A DNA stretch of 64,000 nt, taken from positions 62,001 to 126,000 of the forward strand of contig NZ_CP045319.1 in the NCBI RefSeq assembly GCF_009363255.1, in the 5' to 3' direction. Below are positions 26,368-36,809 of the stretch, in pieces. The notes below the pieces were generated by a model that saw only the letters and a list, made by a program, of their open reading frames with translations, ran no database searches and was not told the DNA's origin. Source of the stretch: Roseivivax sp. THAF197b. GTDB taxonomy: Bacteria; Pseudomonadota; Alphaproteobacteria; Rhodobacterales; Rhodobacteraceae. Within the stretch, counting starts at the first letter, position 1; the number at the start of each line of letters is the position of its first letter. The position numbers were made by a program, and so were the translations under genes.

Positions 26368-27387
26368 ATGCGACTGATCACAACACTTGCAACGACAACG
26401 GTTCTGGCCGGAGCGCTCACCACAGCCGCTGCGGCGCAGGATTACAGCTTGCGCTTCCAGAGCTCCGATCCCGCGGGCAACGCCAACTTCATCCTTCAGC
26501 AGGAATGGGCCAAGGACGTCGCGGAGCGCACCGACGGCGCGGTCGAGGTCGAGCTTCTGCCGGTCGAAACCATCGTTGCGCATTCCGAAACGCAGGACGC
26601 CGTGGCCGCGGGCATCATCGACGGTCATTTCACCGACACGTCCTATTTCGCGGGACGTGACCCGGCCTTCGGCCTGATCGCCAACCCGGTCGGCGCATGG
26701 TCTTCGCCGCAGCAGATGTTCGACTTCATGGAAAACGGCGGCGGCAAGGAATTGATGAACGAAATGCTGGAGCCCTACGGCCTGCATTTCATCGGCGCCA
26801 CGACGCCCGGTCTCGAATCCTTCCTGTCGAAGGTGCCGCTTGAGGGCGTCGACGACCTTGAAGGCCTGAAGATGCGCGCGCCCGAGGGCATGGTGCAGAA
26901 CGTGTTCGCCGCCGCAGGCGCAGCGCCCGTCAACCTGCCGGGCTCCGAGGTCTTCACCTCGCTCGACAAGGGCGTGATCGACGCGGCGGATTACACCGTC
27001 TTCTCCACCAACCATCAGCAGGGCATGCACGACGTGGCGACGCACCCGGTCTACCCGGGCTTCCACTCCATGCCGCTGGTCGAGGTGTCGATCAACAAGG
27101 GCACCTGGGATTCGATGCCCGCTGAAATCCAGGACGCGCTTGAGGCATCGGTTCGGGACTGGGCGCAGATGCAGGTGGAAACGCTGGCCGAGCGCGATGA
27201 AGCCGCGGTCGAGGAGGCCAAGGCGAACCCCGAGATCACCGTGCACAACTGGTCGGAAGAGGAGCGCGCGCGCTTCCGCTCCATCGCGCAGACCGAGTGG
27301 GAAAAAGCGGCTGACGCCTCGGAGAACTCGAAGAAGGTCTACGAAACCCTGACGACCTATCTGCGCAACGAAGGCCTGATGGACTGA
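26368..27387 (+). CDS. dctP: TRAP transporter solute-binding protein DctP
   Basis: A 339-residue periplasmic binding protein with signal peptide (residues 1-23). Family features include LRFQSSDPAGNANFILQQEW, DLEGLKMRAPEGMVQNVFAA with the Arg that binds the carboxylate of the ligand, and LPGSEVFTSLDKGVIDAADY. A TGAGGAGGATAA ribosome site precedes the ATG. The neighbours make an aldonate such as galactonate a likely ligand; this is inferred. Confidence 0.93.
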   Translation: MRLITTLATTTVLAGALTTAAAAQDYSLRFQSSDPAGNANFILQQEWAKDVAERTDGAVEVELLPVETIVAHSETQDAVAAGIIDGHFTDTSYFAGRDPAFGLIANPVGAWSSPQQMFDFMENGGGKELMNEMLEPYGLHFIGATTPGLESFLSKVPLEGVDDLEGLKMRAPEGMVQNVFAAAGAAPVNLPGSEVFTSLDKGVIDAADYTVFSTNHQQGMHDVATHPVYPGFHSMPLVEVSINKGTWDSMPAEIQDALEASVRDWAQMQVETLAERDEAAVEEAKANPEITVHNWSEEERARFRSIAQTEWEKAADASENSKKVYETLTTYLRNEGLMD

Positions 27388-27399
27388 TCGATGACACTT

Positions 27400-27426
27400 C
27401 CCCCCGGGCAATCTGCGCCCGGGGGG
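27400..27426. terminator. Strong hairpin between dctP and dctQ
   Basis: CCCCCCGGGC and GCCCGGGGGG form a perfect 10-bp GC stem with a 7-base loop, just after the dctP stop. No T-run follows. Such hairpins commonly give partial termination or protect the binding-protein message so that DctP is made in excess of the membrane subunits. Confidence 0.7.
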
Positions 27427-27454
27427 TCCTGAGCTTTCAGAAGGCATATTCGAC

Positions 27455-28012
27455 ATGCAAGACGACACCGCACCCGAGCCGCCCGGGACCGGGCTTGGCG
27501 GTCCTGCGCCGGAATCCGGGGCCATGGGACGCGTCATCGACCGGATTGGCCTGGTATTCGCAGTGGCAATCCTGAGCTCCGCCGGGATCCTCGGGCTCGA
27601 GGTCATCCTGCGCTATGCTTTCAACGCGCCGACCATCTGGGCCCATGAGACGGTGATCTTCCTGACGGCGATCTCTTTCGTGTTCGGTGGTCTCTACGTT
27701 GCGGCACGCAATGCCCATATCCGGGTCGTCCTGATTTATGACGTGCTGCCGCCGCGGATCCGCCGCCGCTTCGACGTGGTGATCTCGCTGGCCTGTGCAG
27801 GCTCTTCCGCCTTTTTCGCGATCGCGGCCTGGACAAGCGTCAAGCGCGCCGTGTGGACCCCGACCGGTGATTTCCGCCTCGAGACCACCGGGAGCGCATG
27901 GAACCCGCCGACACCCGGCCTGCTCAAGCTGTTCCTGTTTCTCATCCTTATTGCCTTGGCGGTGCAATTCCTCGTGCTGGCCTGGAACTACTGGCGACGG
28001 AAGGTCGACTGA
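27455..28012 (+). CDS. dctQ: TRAP transporter small permease DctQ
   Basis: A 185-residue four-helix membrane protein. It has the DctQ segment LEVILRYAFNAPTIWAHETV in the first loop, then FLTAISFVFGGLYVAARNAH and two further helices, with a basic C-terminus. It overlaps dctM at the stop codon. Confidence 0.9.
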   Translation: MQDDTAPEPPGTGLGGPAPESGAMGRVIDRIGLVFAVAILSSAGILGLEVILRYAFNAPTIWAHETVIFLTAISFVFGGLYVAARNAHIRVVLIYDVLPPRIRRRFDVVISLACAGSSAFFAIAAWTSVKRAVWTPTGDFRLETTGSAWNPPTPGLLKLFLFLILIALAVQFLVLAWNYWRRKVD

Positions 28013-29337
28013 TGGATCTTTTGACACTTCTCCCCGACTTCAAGGCCATGGGCATCGAATGGGCCACGTTCTGGATGTTCGCGGCACTATTCGGCCTCTT
28101 GCTGACGGGTATGCCGCTTGCCTTCGTGACGCTCCTCGTCGCGCTCATCTTCGCGCTGGGGTGGTTCGGTCCGATGGCGGTGCCGCTCATCACCAGCCGC
28201 ATTTTCAGCTTCGTGAACTCCTTCGTCTTCGTCTCGGTGCCGATGTTCGTGCTGATGGCGGCCATCCTCGACCGGTCCGGCATCGCGAAGGATCTGTTCG
28301 ATGCCATGCGTGTCGTCGGCGGGAGGCTGCGCGGCGGGGTTGCCATCCAGACGCTTCTCGTTGCGGTCGTCCTTGCGGCCATGTCCGGCATCATCGGCGG
28401 AGAGGTGGTCCTGCTGGGCCTTCTGGCGCTGCCGCAGATGCTGCGTCTGGGCTATGACCGCAAGCTTGCCATCGGTGTGTGCTGCGCCGGTGGTGCGCTC
28501 GGCACGATGGTGCCGCCGTCGATCGTGCTGATCATCTACGGCCTCACGGCCTCGGTCTCGATCGGAGAGCTCTTTACCGCCTCCTTCCTGCCGGGCCTGA
28601 TGCTCGCCTCCTTCTACATCGCCTATGTCCTGATCCGCGCCTATCTGAACCCGGCGCTGGCCCCGATACCCGAACCCGACGAAACCACCACGCGTGAAAA
28701 GCTGCGTCTGCTCAAGGGTTTGATCCTGCCGATCATCGTGGTGATATTCGTTCTGGGCTCCATCTATGGCGGCATCGCGTCGGTGACCGAAGCCTCGGCC
28801 ATCGGTGTGATCGGTGTGATGCTGTCCACGGTCATTCGCGGGGAATTCACCGTTGAGTTGTTGGTCGGGGCGGCAAAACGGACGCTGGCCACGGTCGGCA
28901 TGATCGTCTGGATCGGCATCGGCGCCTCGGCCCTGGTGGGCGTGTTCAACCTCATGGGCGGGATCACGTTCGTGTCGTCGCTCATCAACAGCGTGTCCGA
29001 CAACCCCACGGTCATCGTCCTGTTCATGATGCTGATCCTCTTCATCCTCGGCATGTTTCTGGACTGGGTGGGGATCGCGCTGCTGACCATGCCGATCTTC
29101 GTGCCCATCATCCGGGACCTCGGGCTTGATCCGGTCTGGTTCGGCGTGGTCTTCGCCATGAACATGCAGGTCAGCTTCCTGTCGCCGCCCTTCGGCCCCG
29201 CCGCGTTCTACCTGAAATCGGTCGCGCCGCCGGACATCTCGCTGGGAGAGATCTTCCAGTCCCTGCTTCCCTTTATCGCGATGCAGATCCTCGCCGTGGC
29301 GCTACTTATCACATTCCCCGGCATTACCGGCCGTTGA
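28012..29337 (+). CDS. dctM: TRAP transporter large permease DctM
   Basis: A 441-residue membrane protein with about twelve helices. Family segments: [58 protein letters not shown] and [19 protein letters not shown]. It is the sodium-driven transport subunit that works with DctQ and the ligand-loaded DctP. It starts within the dctQ stop codon. Confidence 0.93.
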   Translation: MDLLTLLPDFKAMGIEWATFWMFAALFGLLLTGMPLAFVTLLVALIFALGWFGPMAVPLITSRIFSFVNSFVFVSVPMFVLMAAILDRSGIAKDLFDAMRVVGGRLRGGVAIQTLLVAVVLAAMSGIIGGEVVLLGLLALPQMLRLGYDRKLAIGVCCAGGALGTMVPPSIVLIIYGLTASVSIGELFTASFLPGLMLASFYIAYVLIRAYLNPALAPIPEPDETTTREKLRLLKGLILPIIVVIFVLGSIYGGIASVTEASAIGVIGVMLSTVIRGEFTVELLVGAAKRTLATVGMIVWIGIGASALVGVFNLMGGITFVSSLINSVSDNPTVIVLFMMLILFILGMFLDWVGIALLTMPIFVPIIRDLGLDPVWFGVVFAMNMQVSFLSPPFGPAAFYLKSVAPPDISLGEIFQSLLPFIAMQILAVALLITFPGITGR

Positions 29338-29354
29338 GTGCAGAGGGAAATGAC

Positions 29355-31148
29355 ATGACCCGCAAGAAAACCGACCTCAGATCCCGTCAGTGGTTCGACA
29401 ACCTGGACGACCCCGAGATGACCGCGCTCTATATCGAGCGGTATCTCAATTACGGGCTCACCCTCGACGAGCTGCGCTCGGGCAAGCCGATCATCGCCAT
29501 CGCACAGACCGGCAGCGATCTTGCGCCCTGCAATCGGCATCACATCGAACTGGCCAAGCGCGTGCGCGACGGCATCATTTCCGCAGGCGGCGTGCCGCTC
29601 GAGGTGCCATGCCATCCGATCCAGGAAACCGGCAAACGGCCCACCGCGATGCTCGACCGCAACCTGACCTATCTCGGGCTGGTCGAGGCACTCTACGGCT
29701 ATCCGATCGACGGCGTCGTGCTGATGGTGGGCTGCGACAAGACCACGCCCGCCCTTCTCATGGCGGCGGCGACTGTGGGCATCCCGGCGCTGGCGCTCTC
29801 CGTCGGGCCGATGCTGAACGGCTGGCACAAGGGCAAGCGCGCCGGCTCCGGGTCGGTGATCTGGCAGGCGCGCCAGCAACTCGCAGCTGGTGAGATCGAT
29901 GCAGAGGAATTCCTGGAGATCGCCGCCTCTTCCGCGCCGTCGGTGGGCTACTGCAACACCATGGGCACGGCGACCACGATGAACTCGCTCGCCGAGGCAC
30001 TGGGAATGCAGCTTCCCGGTGCTGCGGCTATCCCGGCCCCCTACCGTGAACGCGGCCAGATCTCCTGGCACACCGGTCAGCGGATCGTCGAGATGGTGCA
30101 TGAGGACCTGCGCCCTTCTGCGATCATGACACGCGAGTCCTTCGAAAACGCCGTGGTGGTGTGTTCCGCCCTTGGCGGCTCTACCAACGCGCCAATCCAC
30201 CTGAACGCAATCGCGGCGCATCTGGGCCTGCCGCTCGGCAACGACGATTGGGAACGGTTGGGCTACGAGATCCCGCTTCTGGTCAACCTGCAACCAGTGG
30301 GGACCTACCTCGGAGAGGATTTCCACCGCGCCGGGGGCGTGCCTGCCGTGATCGGGACACTTCTGCGCGCCGGGCTTCTTCCCCACCCCGATGCCATGAC
30401 CGCCACGGGCCGCACATTGGCCGAGATCTACGGCGACGCACAGATCGAGGACGCGGACGTCATTCGCACGGTCGAGGCCCCGATGCTGAAAAATGCAGGC
30501 TTCCTGAACCTGGGCGGCAACCTTTTCGACAGCGCGATCATGAAGACCTCCGCCATCAGCGAGGAATTCCGGAAACGCTACCTTGAGAACCCCGACGATC
30601 CGATGGCCTTTGAATGTACCGCGGCGGTGTATGACGGCCCAGAGGACTTCCACGCCCGCATTGACGACCCCGCAGGCGATCTAAAGGCGGACACGGTCCT
30701 TGTCATGCGCGGGGCCGGTCCTTTGGGCTATCCCGGCGGCGCCGAGGTGGTGAACATGCGGCCGCCATCCTACCTCATCAAGCAGGGCATCCGCGCCCTG
30801 CCCTGCATCGGCGACGGACGGCAATCCGGCACGTCAGGCTCCGCATCGATCCTGAACGCAGCCCCTGAGGCGGCCGCTGGTGGAGGGCTCGCACTTCTCA
30901 GGACCGGCGACCGCGTGCGGGTGGACCTCAACACCCGGCGGGTCGACATGCTCGTGCCCGCCGAAGAAATCGACCGGCGCCGTGCCGAGCTGGACGCACA
31001 GGGCGGCTATCCAAGCCCCGAAAGCCAATCGCCGTGGCAGGATATCTTCCGCGAAAAGGTCCAGTCCTTCGAACGTGGTGCCACCCTCGAGGGGGCAACG
31101 AAACATATCGACATCGCAGCGAAGCACGCGCTGCGCAACAACCACTGA
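29355..31148 (+). CDS. IlvD/EDD-family aldonate dehydratase
   Basis: A 597-residue iron-sulfur dehydratase. Three conserved Cys for the cluster are present: [24 protein letters not shown] and [14 protein letters not shown]. The C-terminal region has [18 protein letters not shown]. This size and motif set match L-arabinonate/D-xylonate/D-galactonate type dehydratases rather than IlvD itself. With DgoK and DgoA nearby and dgoD truncated, it is the best candidate for making the 2-keto-3-deoxy acid here. The ATG at 29355 is preferred to an upstream TTG. Confidence 0.9.
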   Translation: MTRKKTDLRSRQWFDNLDDPEMTALYIERYLNYGLTLDELRSGKPIIAIAQTGSDLAPCNRHHIELAKRVRDGIISAGGVPLEVPCHPIQETGKRPTAMLDRNLTYLGLVEALYGYPIDGVVLMVGCDKTTPALLMAAATVGIPALALSVGPMLNGWHKGKRAGSGSVIWQARQQLAAGEIDAEEFLEIAASSAPSVGYCNTMGTATTMNSLAEALGMQLPGAAAIPAPYRERGQISWHTGQRIVEMVHEDLRPSAIMTRESFENAVVVCSALGGSTNAPIHLNAIAAHLGLPLGNDDWERLGYEIPLLVNLQPVGTYLGEDFHRAGGVPAVIGTLLRAGLLPHPDAMTATGRTLAEIYGDAQIEDADVIRTVEAPMLKNAGFLNLGGNLFDSAIMKTSAISEEFRKRYLENPDDPMAFECTAAVYDGPEDFHARIDDPAGDLKADTVLVMRGAGPLGYPGGAEVVNMRPPSYLIKQGIRALPCIGDGRQSGTSGSASILNAAPEAAAGGGLALLRTGDRVRVDLNTRRVDMLVPAEEIDRRRAELDAQGGYPSPESQSPWQDIFREKVQSFERGATLEGATKHIDIAAKHALRNNH

Positions 31149-31156
31149 GGCCGCTG

Positions 31157-32092
31157 ATGCCGGATATTCTCTGCCTCGGGGAACCGCTTCTCGAGTTCAA
31201 TCACCTGGGCGGCGCGGACTGGCGACAGGGCTTCGGCGGCGATGTGTCCAATGTTGCCGTCGCCGCGGCGCGACAGGGCGCATCGGCGGGCCTGCTGACC
31301 CGGGTCGGCGCTGATCGCTTCGGCATCTCTCTGGAGGAGATGTTGCGGGCGGAAGGTGTGGATACCACCCATGTGGCGCGCGACGAGGACGCGCCCACGG
31401 GGCTCTACTTCGTGACCCATGGCGAGGCTGGCCACGAATTCGCCTATCGCCGCAAGGGCTCGGCCGCGTCGCGTATGACACCCGAGGATCTGCCGCCCGA
31501 CTTGTCCGGAACGCGCATCCTTCATCTGTCGGGCATTACCCAGGCAATTTCCGAAAGCGCGCGGGCGACGGCGGATGCGGCGATGGATCTGGCGCGCCAA
31601 AGTGGTGCTCGCGTGTCCTACGACCCCAATCTCCGCCTCGCCCTTTGGCCGATAGAGGTCGCGCGACCGACGATATTGCGCGCATTGGCATCCTGCGACA
31701 TCGCCTTGCCGGGGCTGGACGATGCCCGCGTGCTTCTGGAAATGGACGATCCCGAGGACATTCTGCGGAGCATCCAAGACATGGGCCCGGCCATCGTCGC
31801 GCTGACCATGGGCCGGGACGGCGTTTTACTTGGCGCAGATGGCGAGATGCACCATGTCTCAAGCCCGACAGTCGATGCGGTCGATGCCACCGGTGCCGGC
31901 GATTGTTTCGATGGTGCGTTTATCGCGCGCCTCGTCGCGGGCGATACGCCGTTGGACGCGGCAAGATACGCCACACAGGCCGCGGCCTTGTCGACCTTGG
32001 GCTACGGAGCCGTTGGGCCGATACCGAATTCGCAAGCTGTCCGGGATGCAATGAAAAGAGCAGAGCCACGCCGACCGGCAGGTGCAACCTGA
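31157..32092 (+). CDS. PfkB-family sugar kinase (2-keto-3-deoxygluconate kinase-like)
   Basis: A 311-residue ribokinase-family protein: N-terminal ILCLGEPLLEFNHLGG and FGGDVSNVAVAAARQG, and C-terminal VDATGAGDCFDGAFIARLV with the catalytic Asp. The N-terminal pattern is closest to KdgK. It provides a second keto-deoxy sugar-acid kinase beside DgoK. It follows the dehydratase by 8 bases and ends the TRAP operon. Confidence 0.88.
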   Translation: MPDILCLGEPLLEFNHLGGADWRQGFGGDVSNVAVAAARQGASAGLLTRVGADRFGISLEEMLRAEGVDTTHVARDEDAPTGLYFVTHGEAGHEFAYRRKGSAASRMTPEDLPPDLSGTRILHLSGITQAISESARATADAAMDLARQSGARVSYDPNLRLALWPIEVARPTILRALASCDIALPGLDDARVLLEMDDPEDILRSIQDMGPAIVALTMGRDGVLLGADGEMHHVSSPTVDAVDATGAGDCFDGAFIARLVAGDTPLDAARYATQAAALSTLGYGAVGPIPNSQAVRDAMKRAEPRRPAGAT

Positions 32093-32439
32093 CGGCTTAC
32101 ACTTCCGCATTCTGCGGCTTTCATCGCGTGAGGCACACGGCAAACGGCAGCGCGTGCCATCGCTACGAAACCCCATGAAACGGTAAAATTGATGACTTCG
32201 AAGCGTCGGTTATCATCGTCTGCCGAGCTGTTTCTTCAAAGAAACAGGACCTGAATAGGCCTCCGGGAAACTTCGTCTGAGGCTTATTGCGGCCTCAAAG
32301 CGCCGTCGACCGACCTTCAACAAAGCTGGGCGGCACCTTGTCGATCATGAGGACGGCCCGAGCAACAGGCGCCCAGAAATTTCTTGACCGGTGAATTCTA
32401 TCGCCGAGGATGACGTATTGGTTTTCCCGGAGATATTTT
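32093..32439. other. Intergenic region with a hairpin
   Basis: 347 bases with no supported gene. It contains CTGTTTCTT-CA-AAGAAACAG (32228-32247), a near-perfect dyad that could end the sugar-acid operon, and a weaker GGCCTC/GAGGC pairing just downstream. The last 50 bases include the ribosome site GGAGA for the next gene. Confidence 0.5.
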
Positions 32440-33297
32440 ATGTCTCGTTTCCTTGCTTTGATCCTATTTCTCTCGGTGGTCCCGCAATCATTACTGGCCC
32501 AGTGGCGCGTCGGCCCCGGCTCCGAACTTTATGATGGGACTGTATCGGCCTTTGGGGTGACTGAGCGCGGGGTCGGTGCGCTGGCCTTGATGTGCCGCGA
32601 GGGCAAACCGTTACTCTGGACCCAGGGCTGGGCGCTCGCGAAAGCCGGACCTGACCGGCAGGAAAGCTTTTCAGTCATCGTCGATGGGCAGAGTTTCCCG
32701 GTATCCGGCTTGCATCTGCCCGAAGAAGGTCTCTGGACCGGGGCACCGCCTGACGCGCTGATCGCTGCGCTGCGGGCAGGCTCACGCGCCGTCGTGGCTG
32801 TGCCGGGCGAAACGCAGGTTGGCGTGTCGCTTCGCGGATCTTCACGCGCCATCACCGAGGTCCTCGATGGATGTGGAGGTGGGGTCAGCCCTGCGACAGG
32901 CCCGTCCGAGGCGGGCGGGATCGTGTATTTCGGTCAACTGATCGCGACCCAGTGCGGCGGCGGGTATTCCATCGCCGACGGGGCCGAGATGACGGGTCGG
33001 CTGGACGGCGACGAGACGCCAGATTTCGTGCTCGACTGGGGCGGAGTGACCTGCGACGACCGATCCAAGGGCCGCGGCGCGGGCTTTTGCGGTGCCGCGC
33101 TTTGCACCATCGAGATCGCTTTCACCGAAACGCAAAGCCGCCAGCAGGTCCTCGGGGTCAATCCTGAACTCGTGGATCGCGCTTTCGGCATGAAGGCGCT
33201 CAAGACGACGACGCAGGGCGCGACCTGTGGCGGTGCGGCGCAGGTCTGCGATGTGATCTGGGTTTGGAACGGCGCGAAACTGGAGCCGGTCGAATGA
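32440..33297 (+). CDS. Secreted hypothetical protein (first of a pair)
   Basis: A 285-residue protein with a clear signal peptide (MSRFLALILFLSVVPQSLLA). The mature part has two recognisable halves: an N-terminal segment with LALMCREGKPLLWTQGW, and a C-terminal Cys-rich half (ATQCGGGYSIADGAE, GVTCDDRS, GFCGAALCTIEI, TCGGAAQVCDVIW) that should form disulfides. The start at 32440 has a GGAGA nearby; an upstream in-frame ATG at 32410 would add residues before the signal. It is coupled to the next gene by overlap. I do not recognise the family. Confidence 0.75.
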   Translation: MSRFLALILFLSVVPQSLLAQWRVGPGSELYDGTVSAFGVTERGVGALALMCREGKPLLWTQGWALAKAGPDRQESFSVIVDGQSFPVSGLHLPEEGLWTGAPPDALIAALRAGSRAVVAVPGETQVGVSLRGSSRAITEVLDGCGGGVSPATGPSEAGGIVYFGQLIATQCGGGYSIADGAEMTGRLDGDETPDFVLDWGGVTCDDRSKGRGAGFCGAALCTIEIAFTETQSRQQVLGVNPELVDRAFGMKALKTTTQGATCGGAAQVCDVIWVWNGAKLEPVE

Positions 33298-34829
33298 GAT
33301 ATCTTTTCGCACTCCTTTGCACCGTCATCCCGTCTTTGGCCGCGGCGCAGGCCGAATACGAACTGGGCATCTTCGCGGCCATGATCGAGGCGCCGGAGGG
33401 CACGCCCGTGGCCACAGCGACCGTCACGGGCGGTGCGGCGGGCGACCTGACCTACCTGACCGTGCCCTCCGTTGCCGACCTCGACGCCCCCTGCGTCAGG
33501 ATCTGGGACCGAGGGCCGTGTCACGCCGTCACCGGCACGCGGCCCCTGCCCGGCTACAACATGCTGATCCTGATCGACGCCCAGGTCAGCAACGAAGATA
33601 TGATGGCCAGGGCCGCCGACCTACAAATGACTCGCATGCCGCTGGTCAGCCAGTTCGATCTGATGAGCGGCGACGGGCTGTCCTTCATGACGCAAAACGA
33701 TTTCGGCGGATGGGAGATGCCGCTCGCCCCCGTCGTCCCGTCCGGACAAAGCGCGGGGCTCGCGATCCTGCGCGATCCCGCGATCACGGCGCTTACGGCG
33801 GGCGCTCCGGTCGCGCATCCCGAGAACGGGCTTGTGGGGATCGTCGCGCGGGCCGGAGACGGGGCCGGGGCTGTCCTGCCGATTGGTGAGGCGTTCCGCG
33901 CGGCAGTGGCTGCGGGTGTCGAGATCAACGAAGCCCTCGTTCCGAAAAGCGCGGACGCGGTCGGACTGCCGCCGCGCGTCGCGCAGGAGATCGGCAGGAT
34001 CTACTATTTCCACGATTACAGCGACTTGGGATACATGGGCGGCTTCTACGGGCCGGGCCAGGCTGGCGGGTTTGATGCGTCCTTTGTCGCCACGATCGAT
34101 TTCTCGGTCTGGTCCGTCGCCCTTTCCGGTGCTGGCGGCACGAAATTCGCGCAAGGTGACAAGAACCTGCCGCTTGTGCAGAACGGCATGGCGCTCGAGG
34201 CGCCGTTCCGGGGACGACCGGATGACCATCTGGCCAGCTGCATCGTCCATGCGACGCCATCCTCCGAGGGACAGCCGGTCTTTCTGGTCCAGTTCTGGCG
34301 CAGCGCGCCGGAGCGGTACAATCCGAATACCGACAGCAAGTCCTATGATGAGGCCGCACCCGCGATGACCGGCTGGGCCGACGGGGCGAGCGCTTGCGAC
34401 GACGCAATCCGAACCATGGGACCTGAGCGCTTGGCAGCCCTCGCGAATTCTGCAGCTCCCAATGTTCCCAACGCGCGGCCAGCCCCGGATGACGCCGCCG
34501 ATGTCACGCCGGCCACACCTAAGACCGGTTCGGTGCAGGGCGATTGGCGCCGCGTCGCGAACTGGACTGCGACAGGGCTGGAGGCTCTGTTCCGGGACGT
34601 GTCCGGGGGACGGATCCTGACGGTCGGATGCACGCAAAGCCGGGAACTGGCCATCGCAATATCTCCGGGACAAGGGGTGCAGTCTATCGACGGGAAGACG
34701 CCTTCAATCGGCCCTGATGGCGAAAGCTACATCTTGCGATCACCGCAGATTGCCAGCTCGATCAGTGTCGAGATGGATGGAGAAACGTTTGATATCGAAT
34801 TGTCGCCGGATATCGGCCCATGTGCATGA
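33294..34829 (+). CDS. Secreted hypothetical protein (second of a pair)
   Basis: A 511-residue protein with signal peptide MRYLFALLCTVIPSLAAAQ. The mature protein has no motif I can name; it includes scattered Cys (APCVRIWDRGPCHAV, ASCIVHA, SACDDA, TVGCTQS) and an Ala/Pro-rich linker near residues 390-415 before a C-terminal beta-rich domain of about 95 residues ending in Cys. Its start overlaps the stop of the preceding secreted protein, so the two are made together and may interact in the periplasm. Confidence 0.75.
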   Translation: MRYLFALLCTVIPSLAAAQAEYELGIFAAMIEAPEGTPVATATVTGGAAGDLTYLTVPSVADLDAPCVRIWDRGPCHAVTGTRPLPGYNMLILIDAQVSNEDMMARAADLQMTRMPLVSQFDLMSGDGLSFMTQNDFGGWEMPLAPVVPSGQSAGLAILRDPAITALTAGAPVAHPENGLVGIVARAGDGAGAVLPIGEAFRAAVAAGVEINEALVPKSADAVGLPPRVAQEIGRIYYFHDYSDLGYMGGFYGPGQAGGFDASFVATIDFSVWSVALSGAGGTKFAQGDKNLPLVQNGMALEAPFRGRPDDHLASCIVHATPSSEGQPVFLVQFWRSAPERYNPNTDSKSYDEAAPAMTGWADGASACDDAIRTMGPERLAALANSAAPNVPNARPAPDDAADVTPATPKTGSVQGDWRRVANWTATGLEALFRDVSGGRILTVGCTQSRELAIAISPGQGVQSIDGKTPSIGPDGESYILRSPQIASSISVEMDGETFDIELSPDIGPCA

Positions 34830-35015
34830 ATGGTTTTCGATCCCAGGCGGTAGGTCACCCCAGGCCGTGAACGAACCTATTCAGTTGGAAAAGCAGAGGG
34901 GCTGAGACTTGCGCGCTTCTTTCCGCCCATAACGGTTCATAGACCTTTGATGAATTTGGCTCAGGTCACCCGGAAGAGTGTTCAGGGCCCGACGCCAGCC
35001 GCGTGCGGTCCCACA

Positions 35016-35567
35016 TCAATTCAGAACCGGGATACCAGCAAGACGCGCCACGAGTTCCAGACCGTTGCGCGCCCCCATCTTTCTCATGAGGTTCCCGCGG
35101 TGCACTTCGACGGTGCGCGGCGAGATCCCCAGCCCATGGGCGATTTCCTTGGCGGTGGACCCCTCGGCCATCATCTTCGCCACTTGCCGCTCACGCGTCG
35201 TCAAATCGACAGCAGGACGCAGCTCGGACAGATCCGCGAAGGTCCAGACTGCTTTCGCGAAGGGGGTTTCCGGGGTCAGCGACTGCCCGCGAACCCGGCA
35301 CCAGAAGAGCGCGCCCGAGCGGCGACGCATGATGCGTTCGTCGGCATATCGTCCGTTGCCCGCCATCTGCTGCGCACCGAGCGCGCCGATCCTCTCGAAC
35401 TCGGCATCCGACGGATAGAGCATCGATAACGACGCGCCATGCAGAGCGTCAGTGTCGTAGTCGAACATCTCGGCGAATTTCGGATTGCAGCACCGGATGA
35501 CGCGATCCTCGGAATAGATCATCCCGATGGGCGCGTGGCTGAAGGCAAGCGCGGTCAACTCATCCAT
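35016..35567 (-). CDS. PAS-domain LuxR-family regulator
   Basis: A 183-residue regulator: an N-terminal PAS domain (residues 5-115; FSHAPIGMIYSEDRVIRCCN, FDYDTDALHGASLSMLYPSD) and a C-terminal LuxR helix-turn-helix (LTTRERQVAKMMAEG, AKEIAHGLGISPRTVEVHR). It is divergent from the thiolase operon with 81 bases between, so it is the likely regulator of those genes. The signal is unknown. Confidence 0.9.
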   Translation of the reverse strand: MDELTALAFSHAPIGMIYSEDRVIRCCNPKFAEMFDYDTDALHGASLSMLYPSDAEFERIGALGAQQMAGNGRYADERIMRRRSGALFWCRVRGQSLTPETPFAKAVWTFADLSELRPAVDLTTRERQVAKMMAEGSTAKEIAHGLGISPRTVEVHRGNLMRKMGARNGLELVARLAGIPVLN

Positions 35568-35648
35568 GGTGGGCCACTAAGTATATTTCCGGAATTGGCA
35601 GGTGATTGGAGCGCGTAGTATTCGGAGAGGAGTTGGGGGGAGGCAAGC

Positions 35649-36809
35649 ATGAACGCACATATCGTGGGCTGGGGGCATACGCCATTCGGCGCGCATCGGG
35701 ACGTGAGCTTCGAGGACCTGATCATTAACGCCGGGCGCGAGGCCCTGGATCATGCGGGGCTCGCGGCGGGCGATGTGGATGCCGTCTGGATCGGTCATTT
35801 CAACAACGGCTTGGTGCCCGACGCCTTTCCGGCCTCGCTGGCCTTGGGGATCGATCCCGCGATGCGGTTCATCCCGGCAACGCGTGTGGAGAATGCCTGC
35901 GCTTCGGGTTCGGCGGCGATCTATGCCGCGCGCGATGCGATTGCCTCGGGCCGCATCAGGACGGCGCTCGTGCTTGGGGCCGAGAAGATGACGGGCCGGG
36001 ACACGCAAGGCGTGACCGAAGCGCTTGCCGGCGCATCCTACCAGGCCGAGGAAGCCGGGGTCTCGTTCCCGCAGATTTTCGCGCGCTTCGCGCAAAGCTA
36101 TTTTCAGGCCTATGGCGACCAGTCAGAGGCGTTGGCACGGATCGCCGCCAAGAACCATTCCAACGCGCTCGCCAATCCACTGGCGCATCTGCGCAAGAAT
36201 ATCGGGTTCGCCGCCTGCAATACCGTCTCCGAGAAGAACCCGATGATCGCGGCCCCGCTGCGCATGACCGATTGCTCCCTGATCAGCGACGGGGCAGCCG
36301 CGCTGGTTCTGGCCGCAGACGACACGATCGCGGAGTTTCCACGTGCCGTGGGGTTTCGGGCTGCCGTGCAAATGAACGACGTCCTGCCGATGTCGCGCCG
36401 CGACCTGACCGAGCTGACTGCCGCGCGGCACACATTTACAAAAGCCTACGAGGCCGCAGGTATCACGGTCGATGATCTCGATCTTGCGGAGGTCCATGAC
36501 TGTTTCACTATCGCGGAGTTGCTGATCTATGAAGCGATGGGCTTGGCCCCGAAGGGCAAGGCCGCCGCGCTTCTGGCCGAGGGGGCGACCGCAAAAGACG
36601 GGCGCCTGCCGATCAACCTCTCGGGTGGGCTCAAGGCCAAGGGGCATCCTGTCGGCGCGACCGGCGTCTCCATGCATGTTCTGGCCGCACGTCAGGTCAC
36701 CGGCACGGCAGATGCGATGCAGGTGCCCGGGGCGGAACTGGCCGCGGTGTTCAATATGGGCGGCTCAGGCGTTGCGAATTACTGCTCGATCCTCGAGGCC
36801 GTGGCATGA
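35649..36809 (+). CDS. Thiolase-family acetyl-CoA acyltransferase
   Basis: A 386-residue thiolase of the SCP2/acetyl-CoA acetyltransferase-like subgroup. The nucleophilic Cys is in VENACASGSAAIYAA (about residue 84), the catalytic His in GLKAKGHPVGATGVSMH, and the C-terminal GGSGVANYCS is present. It starts an operon with an acyl-CoA ligase and a hydroxybutyrate dehydrogenase, which suggests breakdown of a short carboxylic acid; the substrate is not known. Confidence 0.88.
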   Translation: MNAHIVGWGHTPFGAHRDVSFEDLIINAGREALDHAGLAAGDVDAVWIGHFNNGLVPDAFPASLALGIDPAMRFIPATRVENACASGSAAIYAARDAIASGRIRTALVLGAEKMTGRDTQGVTEALAGASYQAEEAGVSFPQIFARFAQSYFQAYGDQSEALARIAAKNHSNALANPLAHLRKNIGFAACNTVSEKNPMIAAPLRMTDCSLISDGAAALVLAADDTIAEFPRAVGFRAAVQMNDVLPMSRRDLTELTAARHTFTKAYEAAGITVDDLDLAEVHDCFTIAELLIYEAMGLAPKGKAAALLAEGATAKDGRLPINLSGGLKAKGHPVGATGVSMHVLAARQVTGTADAMQVPGAELAAVFNMGGSGVANYCSILEAVA

